NCBI GenBank assembly: GCA_001600615.1
Contig: BCKK01000002.1
Coordinates: 216,809-280,808, forward strand
Length of the DNA: 64,000 bases
Source of the DNA: Dioszegia crocea
Taxonomy: Eukaryota > Basidiomycota > Tremellomycetes > Tremellales > Bulleribasidiaceae
Direction: 5' to 3'
In this document: piece after piece, positions 34,534 through 44,848 of the stretch
Layout of the letters: every line of letters begins with the position of its first letter
Position numbering within the stretch: position 1 is the stretch's first letter
Notes under the pieces: generated by a model
Told to the model about the DNA's origin: nothing
Database searches by the model: none
The model's input: only the letters and a program-made list of their open reading frames with translations
Position numbers and translations under genes: made by a program

Positions 34534-35742
34534 GGTTTTGGTCGATTGAAGGATGCGAATGAGGGGGAGGCAACAGGCGATCGGGCTCTAAAGACTCTTA
34601 GAGGTCATCAACGCGATTAGTCGATCGCTCTTGTCCGTTGTGTATGTTCTCCTAGTTGCGGGGAGTAAAGGGGTGACCGTCGCCCTCATGGCACCTGTTT
34701 GAGCTCTGCCACGCTCAGCCCCTGTCGACGGATCAAACTCTTCTCGTCCTTTCATCGGCGTCTCCAGGCACCGTGCCTTTCGCGTTTCAGAGTGTGCCTG
34801 AATGCTCGATTGCATCCGTCCTATGGTTGACCCCGACCACATGTCCTTGTGATGGATCGGCTCACCTATTTTGCCTATCTGCATGTTTCCAGCTGTCTCC
34901 AAGCAACGAACCTAGTTGACGACCACGATGAAAACGTACATGTTGCTACCACATACGACGGTGTCGAGGGCCTTGTCATGCTTCCTCGGTGGCTGTCAGG
35001 CTGATGCACGGTTGCGCCTGTGCCTGATCGATGTCCACACAGACGTCCTTTGGGTATTCGGTAGAGAGGGACAGGTGTGTGTTTACTCCGCAGGTCACAT
35101 GGCGTTCAATAAGCTCGGACGTCCGACGGCGAACCCTGTTTCAGATCTCAAAGTGGCGGCGAGCGCGTGTCGCAAAGGCTTGAGAGATGATGACCAGGCC
35201 GCCGGCCAGATTGTACCTTCACAGTATACAGAGTATCGACAGGCTACTGATCACGATGGTCTTGAGATGCGCTATATGAGATATGTGGCCTTGCCATACA
35301 TATGCAGATTGCGGTACGTCATGGTCAAAGGACCACTGAGCTTCTTTGTGCTCGGCCGATCTAGTCCAAGCGCCCTAGATTTCAAGATCTCTTATCGTCC
35401 ACATGATACTCACTAGTACACAACTCGCTACACAATCCGCCGTATCCCCCTCACACAATCCCAGCTCGAAGCTCATACGTGCTAGTGTACGGATCTCAGA
35501 TCTCATCCCCGCACCCCGTTCCCCTCGTGTATCTCCGCTCTGATTCGGGCTTCTTCGAGCATGGGTGGTGGAGTCGCCAAGTAAGGCCGCGAGCATGAGA
35601 TATATAAGCTGGTCAACTTCTCGTCCAGAATCCCCATCTCATGCTCATCCATCGCTTCCATCCCAAGTCCCCTTTCTCCCCACGTCGCCCAGCCCCAACA
35701 ACCAACTCCCCACACCAACCCCTTACACAACTTACCCACACC
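34534..35742. other. Divergent promoter region
   Basis: 1.2 kb between the starts of the homeodomain gene (-) and the second BTB gene (+). A 166-codon frame at 34916-35416 shows no domain or splice partner and I do not accept it. The right end has a TATA box and a long C/T-rich leader. Confidence 0.5.
35601..35607 (+). promoter_or_regulatory. TATA box of the second BTB gene
   Basis: TATATAA 142 nt before the ATG, followed at 35640-35740 by a C/T-rich leader. This TATA plus pyrimidine tract arrangement is common in strongly or conditionally expressed fungal genes. Confidence 0.5.
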
Positions 35743-36523
35743 ATGTCCCAGTTCGACACCCACTATGAGGCAGGCTCCCTCTCCAGCTCTCCCGCAGCCA
35801 GTGACCACTACGAGAAGCCCACTCCCGCACACAAGCAGAATGGCGCCGAGAACAAGAAGGCAGATGTTGGCAACGGGGTCGACAAGCTTGCCTACACGGA
35901 CGATGACGCGGATGTTGCCCTCAAGAGCACCGATGGAAGGGTGTTCAAGGTGCACTCGTACTTGCTCAAGGCACAAGGGTGAGTCTAGTATCAGCTTGGA
36001 TCATATCACATCAGCTGACACCACCAGACCCCACTTCCGGTCCATCCTCGCCCACCCTACTTCATCTCCTATCCCCATCGAAGCCCCCACCAAGATCCTG
36101 AAACTCATCCTCGACCTCATCCATCTCAAACCCGCCCCCTCCGGCGCCATCTGGGCTTACCGCACCCAAATTCTCAAACTCTGCGACGACCTCCAGCTCA
36201 AGGGCGTCGCCGAGCGCGTCCTCTTCAGCATGCACGAGAATGTCGACAAGGACGCGTGGGCGGTGTTCTGCCTCGCTAGCCAGCGCAACAGCCTTGCGCT
36301 CGCCAGGTCGGCTCTCCGCGCGATGGATGGCGGGGCTGGGGTCGGGAAGGCCGGGGAGGGGGTGAAGGTCGACAAGCTCAGCCCTGAGGCAGTCAAGGAT
36401 GTGGCGATCCCGTATCTCCTTGGCGTGTTCGCGGCGGCGCTCAAGGCTGCTGAGGGTGCGGAGAAGGGGGTGCAGGTCGGCTGGAGGGATGTCGCAGACA
36501 AGTTTGTCCCGATCTCTGCTTAG
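35743..36523 (+). CDS. BTB/POZ-domain protein, paralogue of the gene at 1879
   Basis: Exons 35743-35978 and 36028-36523 give 243 residues. After a disordered N-terminus, the BTB core begins DVALKSTDGRVFKVHSYLLK and continues GPHFRSILAH. Helices ILKLILDLIHLKP, QILKLCDDLQLKGVAERVL and WAVFCLASQRNSLALAR follow. The C-terminus VGWRDVADKFVPIS corresponds to FWKNVAAAF in the paralogue. This copy is shorter and lacks the linker inserted after the first BTB strand in the other gene. Proteins like this are a common expanded family in Tremellomycetes with no assigned function. Confidence 0.8.
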
Positions 36524-36728
36524 TCTACAGTAGCATATCAGCGTTATCATTGTTATGGTTGACTTAGGACTGGTATAACGATCTGTACATGAGCTATGTA
36601 ATCTCCTTGACTGTTCCAAGGGTTTGCCCATCAGCAAGTTAGATCCTAGTCCGGCGCCAGAAGGTACACTAACATTATACACATAGCCGGGTACTGATAT
36701 CCGCCTAGCTGACTCCCTTGCCTCCGCC

Positions 36729-37892
36729 CTAATCCCGCATCGCCTTGCCAATCTCACTCTTCCATCCTGGGGCCCTCTCGAAACCATTCCGGCCCATCCT
36801 GAAATCCATAATCGCCTCCCGTGTCTGTTTCTCGGTATTCATGACGAAAGGGCCATACTGCACGACCGGCTGATCGAGGGGTTGACCGGCGACAAGAATG
36901 AGATGTGTGTCTTCCTCTGCGTCAAGATGATCTGGGCGACGGAGGAGGACGCCGGATTGACCAGGCTGAGACGAGAGAACGAGGGTGTGGAATTTGGGAT
37001 GAATGGTGGGATCATTGTCGATCTGAAGGGCGCCTTTGAGGACTGGAGCTATAGCAATGTCGATAGCGAGAGGAAAAGAGTGACTCACCATATGCAAACC
37101 CAGTCCATCCTTCCGGTAATGGCTGGAAGACCTCAACCCCAGGCTTGGACAGCTTGAAGTCAAAGAACCAGCAACCGCCAACAGGTCTGACGAAGCCTGT
37201 GGTACCGTGAGACTCGCCAGAAACGATTGTGATCTGAACGCCATCTGTAGGGTGAATGGTGTCGATACTGTACAGTCAGCTATTTTGCCTTAATACAAAG
37301 ACATGACTCACTCTTTTGCTTTTCTCTCCTGATAACTAGGCTCCATCATCTTGTCCTTGGCCGGGAGGTCGATCCATAGTTGGGTAGCGACCACCGGCTC
37401 GACGTTTCCGGGCTCGAAGTGGGGCATTTCAGAGTGCATGATACCCCTTCCCGCAGTCATCCACTGCACATCGCCAGCTTCGAGGGTACCAGCATTTCCC
37501 ATGAAGTCTTCGTGCTTGTTTGTACCCGAGATCATATAGGTGACGGTTGTTTGGCCTCGGTGGGGATGATCGGGAAAGCCCGCTCCGGGATAGACGGTGG
37601 CGCTGTCAAGCCTTTGAGATCAGCTCTTTGCCTTTGATGGTTTCCAGATGATGAACCAGACTTACATGAGGAACGGAGATAAGTTGCGGAGGGCAGGGCT
37701 GCCAATTGACCGCCGGACGGTAGCCCCTGCGCCCTCGGGTGTCTCCGCGGCGTAGACTGACTTGACGACCGTGCGGGATAGCTGCGCTGCAGCTGGGCCA
37801 GTGGATGAAGTAGACATATTGAGACTAGTGGGAGATATGTGTTTGGTGATGTTGCAAGTTGTTCGAAGAGCACGTATCGAGGTCGAGATCAT
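36729..37892 (-). CDS. Pirin-family cupin protein
   Basis: Iron-binding cupin; family members act as nuclear redox co-regulators or as quercetinase-like dioxygenases. Exons 37892-37666, 37611-37312, 37267-37089 and 37033-36729 give 336 residues. The metal ligands of human pirin (His, His, His, Glu) correspond to H91 and H93 in PDHPHRG and H135 and E137 in MHSEMP. The C-terminal cupin ends with VQYGPFVMNTEKQTREAI. From the first ATG the leader MISTSIRALRTTCNITKHIS is basic, Ser/Thr-rich and free of acid, like a mitochondrial presequence. A second in-frame ATG at 37817 (MSTSSTG) would give a cytosolic or nuclear form. The TATA box at 37953 suits use of the first ATG. Confidence 0.9.
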
Positions 37893-39243
37893 AGGTTGAT
37901 GTCGAAAGGTCTAAAGGTTGAGAAGTAAGAGGGATGTTGGAATTCCTGTCGCCTTTTATATCCCGAGGGCCGTCAATACTGAGTCAGCAAGTATTGCTCT
38001 GGGATGTTCTAGAGTGCTCTTGGATGTGCTGGTCGGTGCATGCCAGATGCTGTGAGCTGACTCATTGATTGATCATGGTGGTTTTCTCAAGGCGAAAGCA
38101 AGGTCCTTGGATTAGCGATCCGCCTCGTCCGGCTAAACATCTCCAGGTTCAGCCGCTTCCGACGGAACTTTGTGCGGAAGCTGAACTGGAGGGTGGCGAA
38201 TGCGCAGCCAACCCTTGAAGATGCTATACATCCCTCTCTGCTATACTGCTAGACGTGCACCACGCAGTAAGACCTGAACTGGGTTTCTGAACAGCGTCAG
38301 ATATCAGTAACTTAAAAGAACTGGCCGCGGATGGCATTGCTCTACATGAGTGGCGTTCTGAACAGGCCCAATCTTCCACGGCATCTATCCACGTTTGCGG
38401 GCCAGGATGCCGCTTCATTCCAGCAGTAAGATGATGGATCGCCGATGAGCTCGAGCACATATTTCGGCTCTTCCCTCTCCGGGATGCCGTGTCAATGAGC
38501 CAAGCTGCGCAGCAATGCCAGCAAGTGAGGGGAGTAAGGGAGATGCGGAGAAGTGCGGGGTTTGTCATGATTACGCGAGACCCCTCCTTTGACTCAGGCA
38601 CGGGTGTGTGGACCCCTGAAATGAAACCCTGAATTCCAGCCCCTGATTCCGGGTTCTACCGCCAACAACAGCGAAACAGCCAACAGAAAAGGGATAGCAT
38701 GCGCCACTAGTTAGATACCTGCAATCCGTCTGCCTCTTCGGCTCTGTGTATAACCCCTTATCCCTCCTCAACATTCCTTTCGGCTCTTGCATTTAAAAAT
38801 CGGTCTTTCATTCGTACCATATCGACCAAGAGATCGCTAGGAACGCCGAGCTCGATCACAATTTCCAGTACAGTTACCTGCGAGGGGGTTGGTGTGACAA
38901 ATAGGACTTTGGTGAGTATGAGAGCTGCCTGCGTGATGTAGTCTACGAGGAGAACCTGTGTTATGATAAGGGGTTGCCCACATCTACCCTCCTTTAAGAA
39001 CTGAAGCTTCACTGGAGAGCCGCAGAAATCCTAGGAGCTGGGTCGATCTGGAGGACCGGAGAAACACGGATGTCTCACTTGGAAAAGCCTGCCACACCGC
39101 TTTTCTTGGCTCGGCTTGTCAAAATGCTCTGGCACTCGCTGACCTGCATAGAATTCCCATCAAACCCTTCTACTCCGACCTCTACCTCGGTTTTATAATC
39201 TCCGGGAACTCCGATTCGGCGGCTGCGCACTCGAGCCCTCAGC
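37893..39243. other. Divergent promoter region
   Basis: 1.35 kb between the starts of pirin (-) and the mucin-like gene (+). Short frames, such as the 84-codon one on the minus strand at 38758-39012, have no supporting feature. Confidence 0.5.
37953..37960 (-). promoter_or_regulatory. TATA box of the pirin gene
   Basis: TATAAAAG on the gene's strand, about 60 nt before the first ATG at 37892. Initiation some 30 nt downstream would still include that ATG. Confidence 0.5.
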
Positions 39244-40878
39244 ATGTCGTTCCAGTCTCTCACTGCCTCTCGCGGAGCCGTCCCCACCAGTGCTGCGGTC
39301 GTAGCTCCCGTCAGTTCCGCAGCAGTAGCGACTTCCTCTGCGAGACCGGCGACGAGTGCGGCGGCTCCCACCACCCAAGCTGCGGCGACCACTCCTGCGA
39401 CCTCAGCTGCTGCCCCCGCCACGTCCGCTGCTGCTGCCACCAGTGCTGCCCCTCCGGCCGCGAGCAACTCCTCTTCAGCAGCACCAGCTGCGTCGTCGTC
39501 TTCCCCACCGACTTCTTCCTCTGCCAGTGTGGCTCCTTCCTCTTCGAATGCTCCATCGTCCACCTCGTCTCCTTCCCCTTCTTCCTCTCCTTCCTCCGCA
39601 TCCCGCTCTTCCTCAGCCTCGACCTCGGTCGCTTCGTTCGTCGGCTCGAATGCTCAGACCACCGGCGGATCCAGTGCGGCCTTGCCAGGAAGCACGATTG
39701 GCGCTATCGCAGGTGGTCTCGCCGGCGGTATCCTTCTCCTCGCACTTGCTTTCACATGCTGGCGGCGCATGAGAGGAAGGAGAGACCGAGTTCCACCTCC
39801 TCCACCCAGGGACATGACCTTCAACACCTCGGCGAGCACAGCTAGAGCTCGGGCATCGTCCGGCGCCATGCTGGAGAAGGGCCTCGGATTGGGTGCGGGG
39901 GGTATGAACAGAGGAGACTCGGACGCCACCTGTAAGTCGACCTTCCTCTGGTTGAGATGTCTCGGGCTGACACTTTTGTAGTGCTGCACAACAATCCTCA
40001 GGCCCAAATGTCGCGGCATCCTTCCTACTACAATTCCTACCCTGTCGGAACTCCCTCAATCTCCAACGGATCCCCTCCCGATACCTCACCGGAAGTATAC
40101 CCCGTCGAGGACGCGGCGGTACTCGGAGCTGTTGCTGCTTCGTCTGGTGCAGCGTACGCAGCTTCAGCTTCGGGCAGGTCGACTCCTGGCTACGGTGGTC
40201 TAGGGGACGAGCCAGCAAGACCGGCTTCACGAGACGGTCGACGAGTCCCCTCAGTCGACAGATTACGCATGGAAGCACTTGCTACTGCCGGTCGCGGCCG
40301 TCCCCCTTCTCCCTCTCAAGGCTCGCTCCAGTTCCCATCTCCCCATCCCGCTCACTACCCCCTGCCGGAAGAACCGGTCTTCCCAGGCACTGCTACTCCC
40401 CCATCACCGATCTACATGTCGTCCTCTAGCGGAGGCTCGACATCGCCCATGCTGGGTGCTGGAGGTTACCCTCGCCCCGCTTCCATGTCCTCACTGTCCA
40501 GTCGGGGATACAACTACCTCCACGTCGGTCCTGCACGAGGAGCGCCGCACCAGGGTCGACCGATCCAGCTCGAGATGCCCAGGCTACTTTCAGACGGCGG
40601 CGAAGCACCCAGTAGCCCGCTGTCGCAAACTGGCGAATGGGGACAGAAGCGCTACAGTGGAGGCCTACCTCCGGTGCACGGTAAGCTTGTTGCCGTCTGG
40701 CACTCAGAACCACCCTGACGAAATACCAGACTACCTCCCAAACCCTCACCCCCAATCCCCCACTCAGCCCACATCGCATCGCCGCGCTCCATCCTCACAG
40801 TCCCTCGGCAGCATGTCCAACCAGGGTAGACAGCGCACCTCTGGCGGATTTCAGCCTGCCCTAGGCCCAGTCCCGTAG
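39244..40878 (+). CDS. Mucin-like single-pass membrane protein
   Basis: Exons 39244-39931, 39982-40680 and 40730-40878 give 511 residues. The first roughly 140 residues are almost only Ala, Ser, Thr and Pro, an ideal O-mannosylated stalk. A glycine-rich transmembrane segment (STIGAIAGGLAGGILLLALAF) and a CWRRMRGRRDR stop-transfer cluster follow. The rest is a cytosolic, disordered Ser/Pro/Gly-rich tail. The layout resembles Mid2/Wtm-type wall-stress sensors and other fungal Ser/Thr-rich membrane proteins. No N-terminal signal peptide is visible from this start, so membrane insertion would rely on the internal segment or an upstream exon is missing. Function unknown. Confidence 0.72.
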
Positions 40879-41325
40879 AGAATAGTACAACAAGGATCAA
40901 GGGACATTGTGTAGACAAGTATAATCGCCCTTCCATAATTTTGGGTCTCACGATGAAGGGGGAAAAGGTCGTCCGGAGCACATACCGGACTTTACATATA
41001 TTCATAGGTCAATCATAGGTAAAGCATAGGTTTGTAGATTGTATTGACACAGCGTCATATATGTAGCTGTTTATCGCGCCCATATTCCAGTACTGGCCTG
41101 ATCAGTGTACGCCCCAAAACCGACTCTGGCGTCTCGAAGCTGGTGTACCCAGCCAGGCCCCAGCATGAGAGGACGCTGAGATATGCGTGGGCCAATCCGG
41201 CTCGTCCAGACTTCCATCAGGAACAAGCAATGTCTAAACAGATCAGACTCCCTTTTCAAGAGAAAGCAAACCCAGCAGCACGTACGCGTTCAAGCACCCC
41301 TTTCTGCTCAGGCGGGTCATTGGCC
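40879..41325. other. Convergent intergenic region
   Basis: Between the stops of the mucin-like gene (+) and the NAA38-like gene (-). AT-richer than its surroundings, consistent with 3' UTRs. No coding exon seen. Confidence 0.5.
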
Positions 41326-41949
41326 TCAGCCCATCTTCTGATCTTCCGCTTGACGACCTTCATTCCCATTCCGAGCTTCACTGTCCTCCTCATCTAGTAG
41401 TTCGATCCGAGTACAGTCCTCCAACTTCGCCAGAACGAGCCCGAGGCCCCTACCGCCCCATCCAGTTCCCGGCCCCCCAAATGGTTCAGACCTGGGCAAC
41501 CACTTCTCCCCCTTTTCCCACCGATCAGTGATCTCCTCCCGTATACTCTCGCTCCGCCAGTACAGGTCCTCCGCTTCATCCTCGTTCAGCGCTTCCTTTG
41601 ATTGCTCCCGATTGACTTCAAATAGCTCGGCGAGGCTCGCGGGGAATTCTTCCGCTTCGGAGAGGATCATATTGCCTCCACCATCAATGACGTGTAGACG
41701 GCCAATGACTGTGCGATTGTCTTTGAGAGTTACGCGCAAGGGGCGATCGAGTAAGGATGTAAGGTAAGAGGTTGCTGACTCGGTAGTGGGCTGTACCGTG
41801 GACGAGGGGGAGATTGATTTGGTGTACTGCCTCTCGGCAGACTTGGAGTCGTCCTGGGACGGGTTGGACAATGTTTGTGAGGGTGGAGCTTGCTGAGCTG
41901 GGTCACTCGGAGTGGACATGGTCGCCATGATGGTCAGAGGTATCGCCAA
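41326..41949 (-). CDS. Lsm-domain protein, NAA38/LSMD1-like
   Basis: Intronless frame of 207 codons. The Sm1 motif is SYLTSLLDRPLRVTLKDNRTVIGRLHVIDGGGNMILSEAEE, with the conserved DGR-like turn (DNR) and the GN pair. After an insertion of about 60 acidic and Gly-rich residues, the Sm2 strand is GLVLAKLEDCTRIEL. The pattern fits NAA38 (yeast Mak31), the auxiliary subunit of the NatC N-terminal acetyltransferase, better than the spliceosomal Sm/Lsm proteins because of the degenerate Sm2 and the insertion. Start may be 41949 or the ATG at 41928. Confidence 0.7.
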   Translation of the reverse strand: MAIPLTIMATMSTPSDPAQQAPPSQTLSNPSQDDSKSAERQYTKSISPSSTVQPTTESATSYLTSLLDRPLRVTLKDNRTVIGRLHVIDGGGNMILSEAEEFPASLAELFEVNREQSKEALNEDEAEDLYWRSESIREEITDRWEKGEKWLPRSEPFGGPGTGWGGRGLGLVLAKLEDCTRIELLDEEDSEARNGNEGRQAEDQKMG

Positions 41950-42280
41950 GGGAAATTTGGGGAAGCCAAACGGGATTCATGCACCATACCAGCTTGGCCC
42001 TGGAAATATCGCGCATGCCTACTGGTTGGCTTTTTACGTAATTTTACAGTGTTGTATGTGACCGAGGGAGCATGAATCGGCTGCTGATGTCCTCTAGCAG
42101 CCGCTACATGTAGGCTAAGGGTGGTCAGGCAGGGCGCAGTAGGCAGATAATCAACAACGAGATCCATATCCATATCCACTTATATGGCCCAGGGGAATTG
42201 ACCGAGGGGTCAGCTGGCGCCCCTGGTCCCGCCACGTCCTGCTACCCTCCGTCCCGCCACTTATTGCTCAGCCTGACTTA
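41950..42280. other. Short intergenic region
   Basis: Promoter of the NAA38-like gene and 3' flank of the OGFR gene, both on the minus strand. No further feature seen. Confidence 0.5.
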
Positions 42281-43295
42281 TCACTCCTCCGTGTCACTGC
42301 CCTCAGATCCCACTCTGGCATCAAACCACTTCTCCCAATCTGCCATGCCCCATTTGCCGGCCCCGACCGCCCCGCGCTCCTTGACTATGTCGACAACTTC
42401 TGATCGTTCTCCTTGATCTCTCAAACAGTTCACCCACCATCGATCCAGGCTCCCGCCGTGCATCCTAGAAGGACTGAGGTCGAGGTGACCCTCACAGTGT
42501 AGGGCGGTGAAGAAGAGTACTAGCGGGGCGGCGAGAGGTGAAAGTGTGGGGAAGAGGCCGAGGAGTTTCAGGATCCGGGTCAGGCGTAGAAGGTTGTGTG
42601 GGCGCTGGGAAAGGTTACGGACTGTGTTGTCAGCAGATATACAAGTGTTGCTTCAGTCAAGATTTCCGGAGGGTGAAGTTGACGAGAGCAGCCAGACCTA
42701 CGTCTTTCCTTGTAGTCCTCAGTCAACGATAGACGATGCGGTCCTTTCGGATCGACGCGTATCCCATAGAATGCCATCATCTGTAAGTGTATCAGCTTGG
42801 TGTGGAAGTCAGAGCATACCATCACATATGACCTGAACAGCCGATCGAGGATATCTGCGTCCGCAGCCATGGACCTCTGCTCGTGCGTCTGTAATGGTTG
42901 AGCTCGATAGTTCACCCCTTGTTCGGGAATTGGAAACAGCCCTGGAGTCTCAGCAGCAGCTCAATCAGTATAGGCTCAGTAGGATATGTATGAGCATGTA
43001 TGCTTACACTGGATGTATCCGCTAAAGACCGTCAGTCAAAGATTGCACATCAAGCGAAGGAAGCCAGAATACTTACTGATTGGTTTCCAGCTCGTCGTAG
43101 TCCTGTCCATACTGCCTCATGAACTCCTCGTATTTCAGTCCCTCAGGCTGCATGACCCGCTCGTTTCTGTAAAACCCCAGATTAGCCTTCTTGGAAGCAT
43201 CGTCTTCACCACCAGGATAGCCCGCCAGGAAGATTCGCACGTCTAGGTTTGATGAGCTATGCCGCCATTCGAGGCGTACCGTTGGGTACAGACAT
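42281..43295 (-). CDS. OGFR conserved-domain protein
   Basis: Six exons: 43295-43280, 43242-43077, 43021-43008, 42941-42820, 42780-42702, 42621-42281 (245 residues). Two exons are tiny (16 and 14 nt). The spliced product matches the opioid growth factor receptor conserved region nearly end to end: DVRIFLAGYPGGEDD, LGFYRNERVMQPEGLKYEEF, HGYIQWLFPIPEQGVNYRAQ, MMAFYGIRVDP, and HNLLRLTRILKLLGLF. Fungi have this domain without any receptor role; its function is unknown. The C-terminus ends soon after the domain. Confidence 0.85.
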
Positions 43296-43686
43296 CTTGG
43301 ATGATTTAGAGAACGGCCTGTTAGATGGTTCGTAGATGCGGTACGGGAGTAGGAGATGGGATTTGGGGTTAGTCGTATACAAGCGGGTGAAGGTACGAAA
43401 GGTGGACGCAGAGGTTGCCAAGTCGCTCAACATGTCGTTTCATCGGTCGAACCCTTTCATATAGGCGCAGCGTATACCGCGGATGCAGACCGCAGGCACA
43501 TTTGTAGTTGCTGTCTGCGTTGCTGAACTGAGAAGCAGTACTGTATGCTACTGATGCAAAGGTGCAGCGACAACGATGTCGACGATCTGAGACATTTTCG
43601 TAATTTCCACAATTCGACCAACCGTCAACCATACACCTACTCAACACCTACTTCCCCGCTAAACTTGACGCAAATCGACCCCTACC
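43296..43686. promoter_or_regulatory. Divergent promoter of the OGFR and mL45-like genes
   Basis: 391 bp between two opposing start codons. It should serve both genes. No clear TATA box. Confidence 0.4.
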
Positions 43687-44725
43687 ATGTCAATATCATT
43701 CCTACCAGCTCTGAGGGCAAGCTCATCGCGCATACCCCTCACCCCCCTCGCCCCTCTTCGTCGACAGTTCCATGCGTCGCCATCCCGTTCAGCGGTTGAC
43801 ATCGGAACGACTGTCCAGTCCGTCGACAAGGCGTTGGCGGATATGAAGCGGGCTGCGGCACAGATGCAGAAGAGTGGAAAGAACCTGGATATGGCAGCCA
43901 TGTCTACACCAGTCATTGGTATGTCGGCAAATAGTGCAGCATGAGGCGCAGCTGATTCGCGACAGAAAGAACGGTTGAACCCCCCTTCAAATTGAGCTGG
44001 TTACTTCGCTCCAAGGGTAGATCATACGCTTCCAAACGCTTCATAAGATTCAGGACGACTCGAAAATTGTGAGTCATAGTTCTCACCAGCAGCGGAAAGG
44101 AGCTGACAGAGATGCAGCCTCAACGACATGATCGACAAGGATCTCTTCACCAAGAGAAAGGGAAGCAACTTTTTACAGTCGATGTGGAAGGGCATCCTCT
44201 GCCTTCGTCCGACATACAAAGCCGGGTACCTAGTCCAGGACGTGCAGCAGGTATATGAGCGGTTAAACAAAGCCCAAGCGACGTAAGTTTCCTCCTTTAG
44301 ACGAGGGGGATGCACGCTGATTCGCCTCCAGTGGGGATGAAGTAGCTGTACGATCGTCAGCCACTGGCGAGGCTTTCGCGCTGGCTCAGAAAGTGGCAAA
44401 GACGAAACGAGCGATGAAATGGGAGCTGGTCAAGATGAATGAGGAACCAAAATTGGTCAGCGCGAGACTAACGCCGTTGGACGCGGAGGGTAGAGTGGAG
44501 CTCGCTCAGGTGGTGGTGAAGTTTGATTCGGACCAGGTCAGTTTATCTTTCCTGCAGGTACTAGACTCAAAGCTAAAGCTTCAGGCTCTAACTATGAAGA
44601 CTGCCAAGGGAGTAGAAACAAGAAGTCAGCGTGTGGTGGAGAACTGCGTTTTTGAACGGCACCTGCCAGCATCGAGAGGGTGGAGATTGAAGGAGACCTT
44701 GCCTACGTCAACCCCAGATGTATGA
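43687..44725 (+). CDS. Tim44-like/mL45 (MBA1-type) mitochondrial protein
   Basis: Exons 43687-43918, 43966-44068, 44118-44282, 44332-44536 and 44585-44725 give 281 residues. The N-terminus (LPALRASSSRIPLTPLAPLRRQFHAS) is a textbook mitochondrial targeting sequence with an R-Q-F-H cleavage context. The mature part has RTVEPPFKLSWLLR, an FLQSMWKGILCLRPTYK segment, and a VYERLNKAQATGDEVAVRSSATGEA helix-turn typical of Tim44-like folds. The best family guess is mL45/Mba1, which tethers mitoribosomes to the inner membrane. The last intron (44537-44584) is 48 nt, in frame and stop-free, so it could be retained. Confidence 0.62.
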
Positions 44726-44848
44726 GTCGAGATGTAGAGGCAACGAGATGCAGTAAGGGATAAGAAGAGCCCTGTCAAAAGTCTGCAGCTCCGATCCTTC
44801 GCTCCCGTACCTCGCGAATATCGACCTCGTGGATTGCATACTGAACTG

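Noticed and set aside
34916..35416. 166-codon frame between the homeodomain and BTB genes
   Set aside because: No recognisable motif or exon structure; treated as promoter sequence.
39075..39563. Ala/Glu-rich frame on the minus strand
   Set aside because: Low-complexity antisense of the Ala/Ser stalk of the mucin-like gene.
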